Positions 19,645-29,110 of a DNA stretch of 64,000 nucleotides are shown in pieces; the first letter of the stretch is position 1, and every line of letters starts with the position of its first letter. Source of the DNA: Pandoraea cepalis (GTDB lineage: Bacteria; Pseudomonadota; Gammaproteobacteria; Burkholderiales; Burkholderiaceae). Below the pieces are notes generated by a model. It saw nothing but the letters and a program-made list of their open reading frames with translations. It ran no database searches and had not been told where the DNA came from. The stretch is from contig NZ_CABPSL010000012.1 in assembly GCF_902459665.1 (NCBI RefSeq), positions 62,001 to 126,000 on the forward strand, in the 5' to 3' direction. The position numbers and the translations under genes were made by a program.

Positions 19645-20049
19645 ATGAAACGAATGGTTTTGTTCGGCGCAACGCTGATGTGCCTGTGCCTGATGGGGGT
19701 GCGCCCGGTCACGGCCGCGCCCGAGGCGCAGGTGGTGCCGCTGCGTTCGACGCCGTTGCCGGAGTACCCGGGCAAGGAAGTCAAGATGATCGTTGTGGAG
19801 TATCCGCCGGGCGCAGTCGACCCCGTGCACCGTCAGGACGCGCAAGCGTTTGTGTATGTGCTCGAGGGAAGCATTGTCATGGGCGTCAAGGGGGGCAAAA
19901 CGGTGACGCTGAAGGCGGGGGATACGTTCCACGAAGGCCCCAACGACATTCATACGGTGGGGCGGAATGCGAGTACCACGCGGCCGGCCAAGTTTGTCGT
20001 GTTCCTGATCAAGAAACAGGGCGCGCCGATCCTGACCCCGGTGAAGTAA
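19645..20049 (+). CDS. Exported cupin-domain protein
   Basis: 134 residues with a signal peptide (MKRMVLFGATLMCLCLMGVR, likely cleaved after VTAA) and a single cupin barrel: PPGAVDPVHRQDAQAFVYVLEGSIVMGVKG then LKAGDTFHEGPNDIHTV. The His/Glu metal-ligand pattern is only partly standard: one His (VHR), a Gln or Glu, and a late His (IHTV). GGAG at 19634-19637 supports the ATG at 19645. It is probably cotranscribed with the NmrA-like reductase. A periplasmic small-molecule binding or dioxygenase-like role is possible; the substrate is unknown. Confidence 0.85.
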   Translation: MKRMVLFGATLMCLCLMGVRPVTAAPEAQVVPLRSTPLPEYPGKEVKMIVVEYPPGAVDPVHRQDAQAFVYVLEGSIVMGVKGGKTVTLKAGDTFHEGPNDIHTVGRNASTTRPAKFVVFLIKKQGAPILTPVK

Positions 20050-20065
20050 CACGGTCGTTCCAGCC

Positions 20066-20104
20066 GGTGCCGGCAACCCCGGCGCCACCCCTGCGGGGCA
20101 TTTT
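20066..20104. terminator. Hairpins between convergent cupin and MHYT genes
   Basis: The 91-bp convergent gap contains an imperfect GC stem (GGTGCCGG pairing with CCGGCGCCACC) and a short CCCC-TGC-GGGG hairpin followed by CATTTT at 20099-20104. It could end transcription of the cupin unit. Confidence 0.35.
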
Positions 20105-20140
20105 GCCGCCCCCGACCGGGCGAGCCCGGATGGCCGATGC

Positions 20141-22261
20141 TCAGGCCATCGCCGGCGCACCGGGGGCGCCCGGCAGCGCCGATAAGATCCGGGCGAAGGC
20201 GTCGCCGGTGACGGGTTTGCCGAGCAGGAAGCCTTGCAGTTCGTCGCAATCGAGGGTCTTGAGCGCCTCGCGCTGCGACGGCGTCTCGACGCCCTCGGCC
20301 ACCACATCCATATCGAGCGAGTGCGCCAGCGCAATGATGGCGGAGACCACGGCGCTGCCCTCGCGGCCGCAGGTGTCCAGCCCGCTCGTGAAGAAGCGGT
20401 CCATCTTCAATTGCTTGACGCGGAAGCGCTGCAAGTACGCCAGACTCGAATAGCCCGTGCCGAAATCGTCGATGGCCACTTCAAAACCCTGCTCGTGGAA
20501 GGCTTGGATCACGTCGATCGTGTGCTGGGCATCGAACATGGCCACCGTCTCGGTGATTTCGAACATGAGCCGGTCGGCGGCGATGCCCGCCTCGCGCACG
20601 ATCTCCACGATGTTTTCCACCAGTTGCGACTGGGCCATCTGGCGCGGCGAGAGGTTGATCGCGACCTTGACGGGCGGCAGACCCGCGGCGTCCCATTCCT
20701 TGATCTGTCGGCAGGTGGCCCGCACGACCCAATAGCCGATCGGCACGATCTGTCCGGTGCGCTCGGCGACGGGGATGAAGTCGGCCGGCTGCAGTTCGCC
20801 GAAGGTGGGATGCGACAACCGCAGCAATGCCTCGGCACCCGCCAGCGCCTCGGTGTCGCCCCGGTACTTCGGCTGGAAGTGAAGCGAAAAATACTGCTCG
20901 TGTTCCGCGTCGTGCAGCGCCTGCTGGATCTCCCACGTGCGTTGGGCGGCGGCATTCATGCGCGGCTCGAAGTAGCGGAAGATGCCGCGCCCGGCGCGCT
21001 TGGCTTCGTACATGGCCGTGTCGGCGTGCTTGAGCAGCATGTCGATGGTATCGCCATCGTCCGGAAACACGGCGATGCCGATGCTGGGCATGACGTGCAG
21101 CGATTGATTGCCCACGCGAAGTCCGTCGCGCATATCGTCGAGCAGGCGTTGCGCCACGCGCCCCGCGACCGCCGGTGACGACAGGGAGCCCAGCAGTACC
21201 ACGAACTCGTCGCCGCCGAGTCGGGCGACCACATCGTCGCCATTGACGTTTTTGCGAAGCCGTTTGGCGAACGCGCGCAATACGTCGTCGCCCACGTTGT
21301 GGCCGAGCGAGTCGTTGATGGTCTTGAAGCCGTCCAGATCCATGAACAGCACCGCGAAACGGCGCTCGTCGCGACGCGAGTTCACGAGCATGCGCGCAGC
21401 GGAGTCGTGCAAGGCGCGACGATTGGGCAGATCGGTCAGCGCATCGTAGGTCGCCATTCTCGCGATCTGCGAGTTCAGCTGCAGAACGGAGTTGGCCAGG
21501 AAACTCGTGCGGGCGTCCAGGCGCGAGACGAGCAGGGTGGTGACGAGCATCAGGAAGGTGAACAGGCTGACGGTCGTGACCAGCCACGGGGAGCTCACCC
21601 CGCCCGCCGCGCCACAGATGGCGCCCGGCACAAAGTTGGCCGCCGACATGCCGGTGTAGTGCATGGCGGTGATCGCCAGTCCCATGACCCCAGCGGCGCC
21701 GATGCGTTTGGCCATGACGTAACGCAGACTGCCGTCGCGCAGCGTGCGCGCAATCCACAGTGCCGCCGTGGCCGCCGCCATCGCGATCAGGATCGAGGCG
21801 GCAAAGCGTGCTGGATCGTACTCGATGCTCGGATTCATCTTCATGGCGGCCATGCCGGTGTAGTGCATGGCCGCGATCCCGAGGCCGAGCGTGACACCTG
21901 CGGTCACCAGCCGTCGCTTGGTGAAGTGCTCGCGGGCGACCAGCCAGAGCGCCGCCCACGAGATAACGACGGCAATGCCGAGCGAGGCCGAGGTAATAAG
22001 GGGGTCGTATCCTAGCGCGAGGTTGGCGTGCGAACCCAGCGGCGCCCCGAACGGCGCGAGCGACAGCGCGAGCATGCCGATGAAATGCATCGACCAGATA
22101 CCGATGCCCATCGCGGCCGCACCCACGGCAAGCCACGCGTGACGCATGCCGCGGTGTGTCAGGAGATAGATGCGACCCGAAAGGTCGAGTGCGGTGTACG
22201 ACGCAAGCACGGCAACCGCGAGCGATAGTGCGACGAGCCAACCACTGTACGAACTGGACAT
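20141..22261 (-). CDS. MHYT-GGDEF-EAL c-di-GMP signalling protein
   Basis: 706 residues. The N-terminal about 230 residues form a membrane MHYT sensor with repeated motifs MHFIGM, MHYTGM and MHYTGM, thought to bind copper and to sense O2, CO or NO. Next come a GGDEF domain with intact signature (RLGGDEFVVLLG) and an EAL domain with EALLR, INLSPRQM, EITET, DDFGTGYSS, KMDRFF and AEGVET, all the residues expected for phosphodiesterase activity. The RxxD inhibitory site is not intact (Asn at the Arg position). By family it would couple a gas or redox signal to c-di-GMP level. An inverted repeat lies directly upstream. It is a single-gene unit. Confidence 0.95.
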   Translation of the reverse strand: MSSSYSGWLVALSLAVAVLASYTALDLSGRIYLLTHRGMRHAWLAVGAAAMGIGIWSMHFIGMLALSLAPFGAPLGSHANLALGYDPLITSASLGIAVVISWAALWLVAREHFTKRRLVTAGVTLGLGIAAMHYTGMAAMKMNPSIEYDPARFAASILIAMAAATAALWIARTLRDGSLRYVMAKRIGAAGVMGLAITAMHYTGMSAANFVPGAICGAAGGVSSPWLVTTVSLFTFLMLVTTLLVSRLDARTSFLANSVLQLNSQIARMATYDALTDLPNRRALHDSAARMLVNSRRDERRFAVLFMDLDGFKTINDSLGHNVGDDVLRAFAKRLRKNVNGDDVVARLGGDEFVVLLGSLSSPAVAGRVAQRLLDDMRDGLRVGNQSLHVMPSIGIAVFPDDGDTIDMLLKHADTAMYEAKRAGRGIFRYFEPRMNAAAQRTWEIQQALHDAEHEQYFSLHFQPKYRGDTEALAGAEALLRLSHPTFGELQPADFIPVAERTGQIVPIGYWVVRATCRQIKEWDAAGLPPVKVAINLSPRQMAQSQLVENIVEIVREAGIAADRLMFEITETVAMFDAQHTIDVIQAFHEQGFEVAIDDFGTGYSSLAYLQRFRVKQLKMDRFFTSGLDTCGREGSAVVSAIIALAHSLDMDVVAEGVETPSQREALKTLDCDELQGFLLGKPVTGDAFARILSALPGAPGAPAMA

Positions 22262-22780
22262 ATGAGAACCGACCGAAAAGTCCTGCTTAACTGGTTATCG
22301 GCAAGGACGGCCGATAGTTGAGGGGCACGTAGGAATGTTTCCGACAGCGCTCGGCCGATTGGGTCGGGTGGCGCGTGAGCGGGGGACTTCGCCGACGTCC
22401 GGGCGCGTCGTGCCGACGCTCGACACTGCCGATATCATGGGGAATAATCCGTCCATGCCCGTCTTGAGCCGTGTCGTGGGTGGAGACCCGGCACGCGGCG
22501 TCGCGTGCATCAGCTGCATCACCTGCGCCCCTCTTGGGCGGCCAACCGCCAGAATCACGAAGTCTCGGACATGACACGCGTATGACGTCGGGTGCCGGCG
22601 GGCGGTAGATTACGGCAGCCCTCAATTTTGCCTGATTTCCGCGGGATTTCCTCGCGCCACGTCAATTTTGATAGTTAAATGCCCCGCTGGCGCCGTGAAA
22701 AGTGCCGTCTTGCGGTGCGCTCACCCGTGCCGGTGGCGTGTGTGGAGTGGCTGCGGCATTGCACGAACAGGGAGCCAGTC
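22262..22780. other. 519-bp divergent intergenic region
   Basis: It separates the divergent MHYT and DUF2252 genes. An inverted repeat TATCGGC-N7-GCCGATA at 22296-22316, 35 bp upstream of the MHYT start, is a candidate operator. Several short open frames cross it on both strands, but none has a ribosome site or recognisable product. Confidence 0.45.
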
Positions 22781-24280
22781 ATGCCCGCTAAATTGTCGTC
22801 TGCCTCGCGCTCGGCCACGGCCAGCCCCGCCGCATCTTCCGCCGCGTTTCCGGTCGCAACGTCGCCCACCGTTCCCGTCGTGCCGTTCGAAGCCCGCATC
22901 GCTGCCGGGCGCAAGCTGCGCGACACCACACCGCGTGGTAGCCACGCGCATGTCGGCAACGTCGACCGAGACGTTGTGGAACTGCTGCGCACCAGCAGCG
23001 AGGGACGCGTCGATGCGCTCGTGCCGCTGCGCTACGGACGCATGCTCGCGTCGCCCTTCGCTTTCTATCGGGGCAGCGCCATTGTCCAGGCCCACGATCT
23101 GGCGGGTACCCCGCACACCGGTCTCACGCTCCAGATCTGCGGCGATTGCCATCTGGCCAACTTCGGCGGCTTTGCCACACCGGAGCGCACCCTGATCTTC
23201 GATCTGAACGATTTCGACGAGACCGCGCTCGGGCCTTGGGAGTGGGATCTAAAGCGCTTGTGCGCCAGCCTGGTACTGGCCGCCCGCCAATTCGGCTTTG
23301 GCGATACGCTGGGCGTCGAGATGGTGCGCACGGCGGTACAGACGTACGCGCGGCGCCTGAATGAATACGCCCACATGCCGACGATTGCGTTATGGCATGA
23401 GCAGGTGACGTTCGAGCGCATGCTCGACCTCGCTCAAAGCGAGCGCGTGCGCGAGGGCGTGAAACGCGGCATTGCGCGCGCCACCGGGCGCACGCATGAA
23501 AACGTGCTTCCCAAGTTTGCCCAGCAGGTGGGCGATCATTGGCAGATTCGTGATGCACCACCGAGCATTTTCCATGTGCACGGCGCCACCACGTTGTTCG
23601 GCACGGAAGACGACTGGCTCGGCCTGGGCGATTGGCGCACGCTGTTCGCCCCCGTCTACAAGAGCTATCTGAACTCGCTCTCGCCCGATCGTGCGCTCAT
23701 GTTGTCGAGCTACACGCAGGAGGATCTGGCGTTCAAGGTCGTGGGTGTCGGTAGCGTCGGCACCCGGTGTCTGGTGTTGCTGATGATGGATACCCACGAG
23801 CAACCGCTCTTCCTGCAGTTCAAGGAGGCGTCGAAGTCGGTCGTCTCGCGCTTCTTCAAAAGCGCCTCGTCGAAGCACGACGGGCGTCGCGTCGTGGAGG
23901 GGCAGCGACTGATGCAGGCGGCCTCCGACGCCTTTCTGGGCTGGGGCAGCGGCCCGTTCGGGCGCAGCGTGTATGGACGTCAACTGCGCGACATGAAGGT
24001 GTCGGCGCAATTCGAGCTGTTCCGCGCCGACGGCTTCCGTGAGTACGCCGGGCTCTGCGGATGGGTACTGGCGCGCGCGCACGCCAAAGCGGGCGGTTGT
24101 GCGGCTGAGCTGGTTGGGTATGTGGGCAAAGGCAACCGGCTCGCGCAAGCGTTGGTCCATTACGCGACCGATTACGCCGACCAGGTCGAACGCGACTACG
24201 AGGTGTTCAGAAAGGCATGTCGTGACGGTCAGCTAGAGGCGCGCACCGATGCCGACATGGCCGCTGATTTCATTGCGTGA
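22781..24280 (+). CDS. DUF2252 family protein
   Basis: 499 residues. After a Ser/Ala-rich N-terminus (1-40) the DUF2252 core begins at about residue 65 (RYGRMLASPFAFYRGSA) and shows the family's kinase/phosphotransferase-like motifs: ICGDCHLANFGGFATPERTLIFDLNDFDETALGPWEWDLKRL. The HLxNFG and DxNDFDE stretch resembles the catalytic and metal-binding loops of aminoglycoside-phosphotransferase-like folds, so an ATP-dependent small-molecule kinase is plausible but unproven. CAGGGAG lies just before the ATG at 22781; an earlier in-frame ATG at 22679 has no such site. It is followed on the same strand by a penicillin-binding-protein-like gene. Confidence 0.85.
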   Translation: MPAKLSSASRSATASPAASSAAFPVATSPTVPVVPFEARIAAGRKLRDTTPRGSHAHVGNVDRDVVELLRTSSEGRVDALVPLRYGRMLASPFAFYRGSAIVQAHDLAGTPHTGLTLQICGDCHLANFGGFATPERTLIFDLNDFDETALGPWEWDLKRLCASLVLAARQFGFGDTLGVEMVRTAVQTYARRLNEYAHMPTIALWHEQVTFERMLDLAQSERVREGVKRGIARATGRTHENVLPKFAQQVGDHWQIRDAPPSIFHVHGATTLFGTEDDWLGLGDWRTLFAPVYKSYLNSLSPDRALMLSSYTQEDLAFKVVGVGSVGTRCLVLLMMDTHEQPLFLQFKEASKSVVSRFFKSASSKHDGRRVVEGQRLMQAASDAFLGWGSGPFGRSVYGRQLRDMKVSAQFELFRADGFREYAGLCGWVLARAHAKAGGCAAELVGYVGKGNRLAQALVHYATDYADQVERDYEVFRKACRDGQLEARTDADMAADFIA

Positions 24281-24434
24281 GCCGAACGGGGGGCGATGCA
24301 GGCTTCCCCCAATGCATCGGCGATCGGGCGTGACTAAACTACTATTGACAAGCGCGAATTCACAAGCGCGACACTAGGTACGCTGGACGTCCACCGCCAC
24401 GCATGCTTGCATGCGGGCGTCCTCCGGAACTGAC

Positions 24435-27400
24435 ATGAACCGCCCGCCCGCCAATTCGACGTTGCGCGCAGTAGCGACAAAGCCGTTTGGCATACGTCTG
24501 AAATGGCTTCTCTTGATTGCGGCCGCGTCACTGTGCGCCATTGGGGTCTATTTCGTGGCACGCGAGCTGCAGACTTCGCGCCTCCAGGCGAAGTACTTTG
24601 CGGCACTTGACCGCCAAGTCTCCTTCAGGGTTGCGCAAGGCCCGAGCGACACCATCCGCTTCCCTTCCCACGGCGGTCCCTACGACCTGCGCATGGGCTA
24701 TGAGCGACTACCCGAGTTTGCCGCTCGCCTCACCGCACGTGGCTTCGTCGTCACGGCACAGGCGCGCGACTCAGCCACGATGGCCCGCATCGCAGACCAG
24801 GGACTCTTCGTTCCCTACGAGGAAAAGGCGCAAGCCGGTCTTCAGCTCTTCGACGAGAGCGGCGCGCCGCTTTACAGGGCGCGCTACCCGTTGCGCACCT
24901 ACGCCAATTTCGACGCTGTACCACCGGTTGTTGCCGATGCGCTGACCTTCATCGAAGACCGATCACTGCTCGATGCCGCTGAACCGTACCTCAATCCCGC
25001 GATCAACTGGAAGCGCTTCTCGCTCGCCGTCATTGATCTGGCACTCAAACACGTGCTCCATCACCATGCAATGCCCGGCGGCAGCACGCTCGCAACCCAG
25101 ATCGAGAAATATCGTCACTCGCCGGGGGGGCGTACCGTCAACCCGTCCGAGAAGCTCCGGCAGATGGTCTCGGCGGCGTTGCGCGCCTATCTCGGCGGTG
25201 AACGGACGCTCCCGGCACGCCGCGGGATCATCGTCGCCTACCTGAATACAGAGCCGCTTGGTGCGCAGCCGGGCATCGGCGAGATCGAAGGCATTGGCGA
25301 TGGGCTCGTGGCCTGGTACGGCCGCGACTTCGACGAGGCGAACCATTTGCTCGCAGCGCTCGACACCGACGCTCGAGGTCAAACCGGGGCGCCTGTCAAC
25401 GGCGGACTCACCAACGAAGCGCTCGCATTCAAGCAGGTGCTCTCACTCCTGATCGCGCAACGCGCACCGTCGTATTTCCTTACACGGAACAATGCAGCGC
25501 TCGAGACGCTGACGAACAGTTACCTGCGGCTGCTTGCCGACAACCACATTATCTCGGCGCGGCTTCGCGACGCCGCGCTCGGTCAGCCCCTGCAGGTACG
25601 GCACGGCCTGGCAACCGCGCCGGCAATCCCATTTGCCAAACGTAAGGCGATTTCGGTATTGCGCGCGCATTTGCTCGAGGCACTCGGCCTCAAAAATACC
25701 TACGCGCTCGATCACCTCGACCTCACTGCCAGCTCGACACTCGCCGATGCGCTCGAGCAAGCCGTCAGCAAGCAGCTTGCGCGTGCACAAACGGTGGCTG
25801 GCGCGCAGCAGGCCGGCCTCTACGGCTTCGAGATGCTTCGCCCCGGCGACGATCCTGCGAAGATCGCCTTCAGCTTCTCGCTCTATGAGCGCCGCCGCGG
25901 TGAGAATGTGCTGCGCGTGCAAACCGACACTGTGAACGAGCCGTTCGATATCAACCAGGGGGCGCGCCTCAATCTCGGGTCAACCGCGAAGCTGCGCACC
26001 CTTATCCTGTATCTGCAGATCGTCTCCGATCTCCACGCACACTATGCTTCGCTCACACCCCCCGAACTCGCGCGCGTGAAGCCCGATGCGCTCGACGCAC
26101 TGACATCCTGGGCGGTCAACTATGTTGAGCACACGACTGACCGCTCGCTGCCGGCGATGCTGGCGGCCGCCGTCGAACGCAAGTACTCGGCCAATCCCGG
26201 CGAAGTTTTTCACACCGGCAGCGGCGAACAGGCGTTCTCGAACTTCGAGCCCGTCGACAACGGCCGCATCCTGACCGTGCACGAAGCGTTCCAGCGCTCG
26301 GTCAACCTCGTATTCGTGAGGCTCATGCGCGACATTGTCCACTACGAGATGGTCAGGCAGGCGGGGTCGTCGGCGCACTGGCTCACGGATCCGGTGCTGC
26401 GGCAGCAGTATCTGACACGCTTTGCCGACGAAGAGAGCCTGACCTTTCTCGACCGCTTCAATAAAAGGTATGCGGGGCTTGCGGCTGACCAGGCGGTGGC
26501 GAAGCTTGTCGCGGGGATGCCAAAGTCGCCCGTCAGGCTCGCGGCAGCCCTGCGTAGCGTGGCGCCTGACGGCTCGCCGGCCTGGTTCGAGGGCCAGATG
26601 CGCGCGGCGCTGAAGGGCACGCCGGCGGCCTCAATGAGCGCCGAAGAGATGGCGGGGCTATATGCAAAGTACGGACCAGACAAGTTCGACCTGAACGACC
26701 GCGCTTATCTTGCGCGCGTGCATCCGGTCGAGCTTTGGCTGCTCGCCTACCTTCGTGCCCATCCGCAAGCCACCGAGAGCGACTTGCGCGATGCGAGCCG
26801 CGACGCGCGTCTCGAATCGTACTCGTGGCTCTTCAAGACGCGTTTTCACGCCACCCAAGACCGCCGAATCCGGGAAACGATCGAGCTTCAGGCCTACGCC
26901 CCCATCGTGCGCGCGTGGCGCTCGCTCGGCTATCCATTCAATCGCATCACGCCGTCCTATGGGTGCGCCATCGGCGCCGCGGGTGACCGGCCAGCCGCGC
27001 TTGCGACACTAATGGGCATCATCGCCAATGACGGCCGAAAGGTGCAACAGGAAAGCCTGAGTTCGCTCACGTTCGCGGCCGCCACGCCATATGAGACGCA
27101 TTTTTCCCACGCATTTGACGTGGGGCAGGTCGTGATTTCACCCGCCATCGTCGACGTCGTCCGGGGTCTGCTGCGTGACGTCGTGACGGGCGGCACGGGC
27201 AAGCGCCTCGCGGACGGCCTGCCGCTAGGCTCGGGCCGCACGCTCGAGGTTTACGGCAAGACCGGCACCGGCGACCAGCGTTTCAACGTCTATGCACGCG
27301 GCGCCAAGCTCATCGAATCGCGCAAGGTCAACCGCACGGCGACATTCGTGTTCATGATCGGAAACCGCTTCTACGGCGTGTTGAGCGCCTATGTGCACGA

Positions 27401-27518
27401 GCCCTACGCGACGCACTATACCTACACTAGCGCGATGGCCGTCCAGCTCCTGAAGGCCCTCGGACCGACACTCGCGCCGCTCGTCGGCAAGACAATCGTC
27501 GCTCAACCGCTGCCATGA
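24435..27518 (+). CDS. Divergent bifunctional transglycosylase/transpeptidase (PBP1-like)
   Basis: 1027 residues with one N-terminal membrane anchor (about 23-43). A GT51 transglycosylase region follows, with the catalytic Glu in FIEDRSLLD (E174) and GGSTLATQIEK (215-225). These are altered relative to the usual EDRxFxxH and GGSTITQQ. The C-terminal half carries the transpeptidase triad: STAK (S516, K519), SVN (622-624) and KTGT (942-945). So it should polymerise and crosslink peptidoglycan in the periplasm, but it belongs to a divergent group; the spacing between motifs 2 and 3 (about 320 residues) is much larger than in standard PBPs. The ATG at 24435 is preferred over 24411; the ribosome site is weak. 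It lies 154 bp after DUF2252. It is not in a known division cluster. Confidence 0.82.
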   Translation: MNRPPANSTLRAVATKPFGIRLKWLLLIAAASLCAIGVYFVARELQTSRLQAKYFAALDRQVSFRVAQGPSDTIRFPSHGGPYDLRMGYERLPEFAARLTARGFVVTAQARDSATMARIADQGLFVPYEEKAQAGLQLFDESGAPLYRARYPLRTYANFDAVPPVVADALTFIEDRSLLDAAEPYLNPAINWKRFSLAVIDLALKHVLHHHAMPGGSTLATQIEKYRHSPGGRTVNPSEKLRQMVSAALRAYLGGERTLPARRGIIVAYLNTEPLGAQPGIGEIEGIGDGLVAWYGRDFDEANHLLAALDTDARGQTGAPVNGGLTNEALAFKQVLSLLIAQRAPSYFLTRNNAALETLTNSYLRLLADNHIISARLRDAALGQPLQVRHGLATAPAIPFAKRKAISVLRAHLLEALGLKNTYALDHLDLTASSTLADALEQAVSKQLARAQTVAGAQQAGLYGFEMLRPGDDPAKIAFSFSLYERRRGENVLRVQTDTVNEPFDINQGARLNLGSTAKLRTLILYLQIVSDLHAHYASLTPPELARVKPDALDALTSWAVNYVEHTTDRSLPAMLAAAVERKYSANPGEVFHTGSGEQAFSNFEPVDNGRILTVHEAFQRSVNLVFVRLMRDIVHYEMVRQAGSSAHWLTDPVLRQQYLTRFADEESLTFLDRFNKRYAGLAADQAVAKLVAGMPKSPVRLAAALRSVAPDGSPAWFEGQMRAALKGTPAASMSAEEMAGLYAKYGPDKFDLNDRAYLARVHPVELWLLAYLRAHPQATESDLRDASRDARLESYSWLFKTRFHATQDRRIRETIELQAYAPIVRAWRSLGYPFNRITPSYGCAIGAAGDRPAALATLMGIIANDGRKVQQESLSSLTFAAATPYETHFSHAFDVGQVVISPAIVDVVRGLLRDVVTGGTGKRLADGLPLGSGRTLEVYGKTGTGDQRFNVYARGAKLIESRKVNRTATFVFMIGNRFYGVLSAYVHEPYATHYTYTSAMAVQLLKALGPTLAPLVGKTIVAQPLP

Positions 27519-27533
27519 CGAACGAACGCATCG

Positions 27534-27764
27534 CTACGTTTCAACAATGCCCCACTTGATACGCGCCCAAAGACGCTCGTGAGCCAGGTAACCGACGGAC
27601 GTGTAGATGTTGCTGATGATCATGAAACCGACCGCGGTGTGAATGGTGCCGGTAAGCAGGTAGAGCGTCCCGAAGTCGAGGCACGCCGTCGGTCGACGTA
27701 GGGTCCGGTGGAGGACTGCTTCGCAGGAATCGTCCGATGGAGTGAGGGAATTGGGACGCGACAT
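27534..27764 (-). CDS. DUF2061-like small membrane protein
   Basis: 76 residues. The segment TLRRPTACLDFGTLYLLTG followed by HTAVGFMIISNIYTSVGYLAHERLWARIKWG aligns by eye with DUF2061 (a TG near the first helix, then HERxWxRIxWG at the end). The N-terminus is less typical, lacking the usual SWR, and no good ribosome site precedes the ATG, so it may be a diverged or decaying copy. It is convergent with the PBP-like gene, 15 bp away. Function unknown. Confidence 0.55.
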   Translation of the reverse strand: MSRPNSLTPSDDSCEAVLHRTLRRPTACLDFGTLYLLTGTIHTAVGFMIISNIYTSVGYLAHERLWARIKWGIVET

Positions 27765-27830
27765 TGTCCGAATGTCGCCACTTTTTTCTCCAAATTACAT
27801 GAAATGTGAATTTCAAGTAATTGATTTTAA

Positions 27831-27846
27831 TTGAAATTAATTTCAA
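27831..27846. repeat. Perfect 16-bp palindrome in an AT-rich island
   Basis: TTGAAATTAATTTCAA is fully self-complementary and lies in an AT-rich island (about 27785-27850) that also holds AATTAC at 27793-27798 and GTAATT at 27817-27822 as inverted arms. It lies between the divergent DUF2061-like and BON genes and is a likely operator or promoter region. Confidence 0.45.
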
Positions 27847-27995
27847 TGCGACCTCGGCGCTGCATCGTTTGACGGTGTCCGCCTACACATCTTTCGGACT
27901 CCGCCGATTCGCCAAACGAGACGGGCTCTCTACAATCGGTTTCAACAGGTCGGGTGCCATTCACCAAAGCACGGACGGCCGTATAGGAGGTTGTC

Positions 27996-28433
27996 ATGGC
28001 GAAGCGCATTCCCCCATCACCGATTGCGTCCGTACCGCATGGGACATCCCGCCCAAGGACGGCGGACGAGGAGCACGCGTTGACGCACGAGGACGGTGAC
28101 GCCGAGACAACCGGCGCGTCGGCGCCCGCGGGCGAGCGTCCGACACCCGCGCAACCGCATGAGGCGCAGCAGTCGGGCGATGCGGCTATACGAGACGACA
28201 TTCATCGGCGGCTAGCCGTCGTGGCCGACCTCGATATTTCGCACATCGATGTCACGGTGACCTCGGGGCTGGCGCTGCTTACCGGCAATGTACCGGAGCG
28301 CTGGATGCAGCATGAGGTACAGGCGATCGTCTCGAAAGTGCCCGGCGTGAGCGGCGTCGACAACCGATTGCACGAGCGGCGCACGCAGCCGATGAGCCGT
28401 CCCGGAGAAAGTCAGGAGGGTCACAAGATCTGA
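27996..28433 (+). CDS. BON-domain protein (cytoplasmic-type)
   Basis: 145 residues. A polar, low-complexity N-terminus (1-60) precedes one BON domain (about 62-128): IRDDIHRRLAVVADLDISHIDVTVTSGLALLTGNVPERWMQHEVQAIVSKVPGV is its span. No signal peptide is seen. A perfect AGGAGG lies at 27985-27990, 5 nt from the ATG. BON domains bind phospholipid or form oligomers in envelope stress proteins (OsmY type). It heads a run of small same-strand stress-type genes (second BON, PRC-barrel, proline-rich protein, ChaB). Confidence 0.85.
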   Translation: MAKRIPPSPIASVPHGTSRPRTADEEHALTHEDGDAETTGASAPAGERPTPAQPHEAQQSGDAAIRDDIHRRLAVVADLDISHIDVTVTSGLALLTGNVPERWMQHEVQAIVSKVPGVSGVDNRLHERRTQPMSRPGESQEGHKI

Positions 28434-28578
28434 CTCGGGCGACATCGCTTTACAGAACAAGCGGACATTCGGGCAAACCCTTCACGCAAAAGGTTGCCGG
28501 GTGCCGAAGGCAGGGAAAGACTCCCCGCATTTCAATGCCAGGGAAGGGATCACCTAAGACTCGGTCGCCGCAGGGGTG

Positions 28579-28597
28579 CGGCACGTCAAACGTGCCG
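28579..28597. terminator. Hairpin between the two BON genes
   Basis: CGGCACGT-CAA-ACGTGCCG: perfect 8-bp arms with a 3-nt loop, 61 bp before the second BON start. No T tract follows. It could be an attenuator, a processing stem or an operator. Confidence 0.4.
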
Positions 28598-28657
28598 GAG
28601 GTGACGCCCGAGGCAGCGATGCCATGGGTGCGACGACTCAATTTCGGGAGGTTAATC

Positions 28658-29020
28658 ATGAAACAAGCCAATCTACTCAAACTCGTCATGGCCGGTGCAC
28701 TTGCTACGACTGGTATCGCCGCGCATGCCCTCGACCAGGGCGGCATCATCAAGATTGCCGATCAGTCGGGCGCCAGCGGCGTGATGAGCGATGCCGGCCG
28801 CAAGATTGACGATTCGGCACTCACTGCCAAGGTCAAGGCCGAATTGCTCGCCAAGAAGGACGTGCCTTCGACCAAGGTGCATGTCACGACGCGTCATGGC
28901 GTGGTGCACCTGACCGGTTCAGTGCCGCAATCCGCTCAGAAGACCCTCGTCGTCGACACGGTCAAGGGCGTTGAAGGCGTCGTCGATGTGAAGGACGACA
29001 TCAAGGTAATGGGCAAGTAA
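28658..29020 (+). CDS. Periplasmic BON-domain protein (OsmY-like)
   Basis: 120 residues with a signal peptide (MKQANLLKLVMAGALATTGIAAHA) and a single BON domain near the C-terminus: DDSALTAKVKAELLAKKD, then THVT-type strand KVHVTTRHGVVHLTGSVP. This is about half the length of OsmY, which has two BON domains. GGGAGG at 28646-28651 gives a strong ribosome site. A periplasmic envelope-stress role is inferred from the family. A hairpin separates it from the first BON gene. Confidence 0.9.
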   Translation: MKQANLLKLVMAGALATTGIAAHALDQGGIIKIADQSGASGVMSDAGRKIDDSALTAKVKAELLAKKDVPSTKVHVTTRHGVVHLTGSVPQSAQKTLVVDTVKGVEGVVDVKDDIKVMGK

Positions 29021-29110
29021 CCGCAACGGAAATCGCAACAGTAACCGCATTCTCTCCCCGTCGGCGGCGCGTGCCGCGCGCCTCGACATTACTGGAAGAA
29101 GGAGAAGATC

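Noticed and set aside
20481-22241. 586-codon minus-strand frame
   Set aside because: It lies in another frame of the MHYT-GGDEF-EAL gene and has no recognisable domain.
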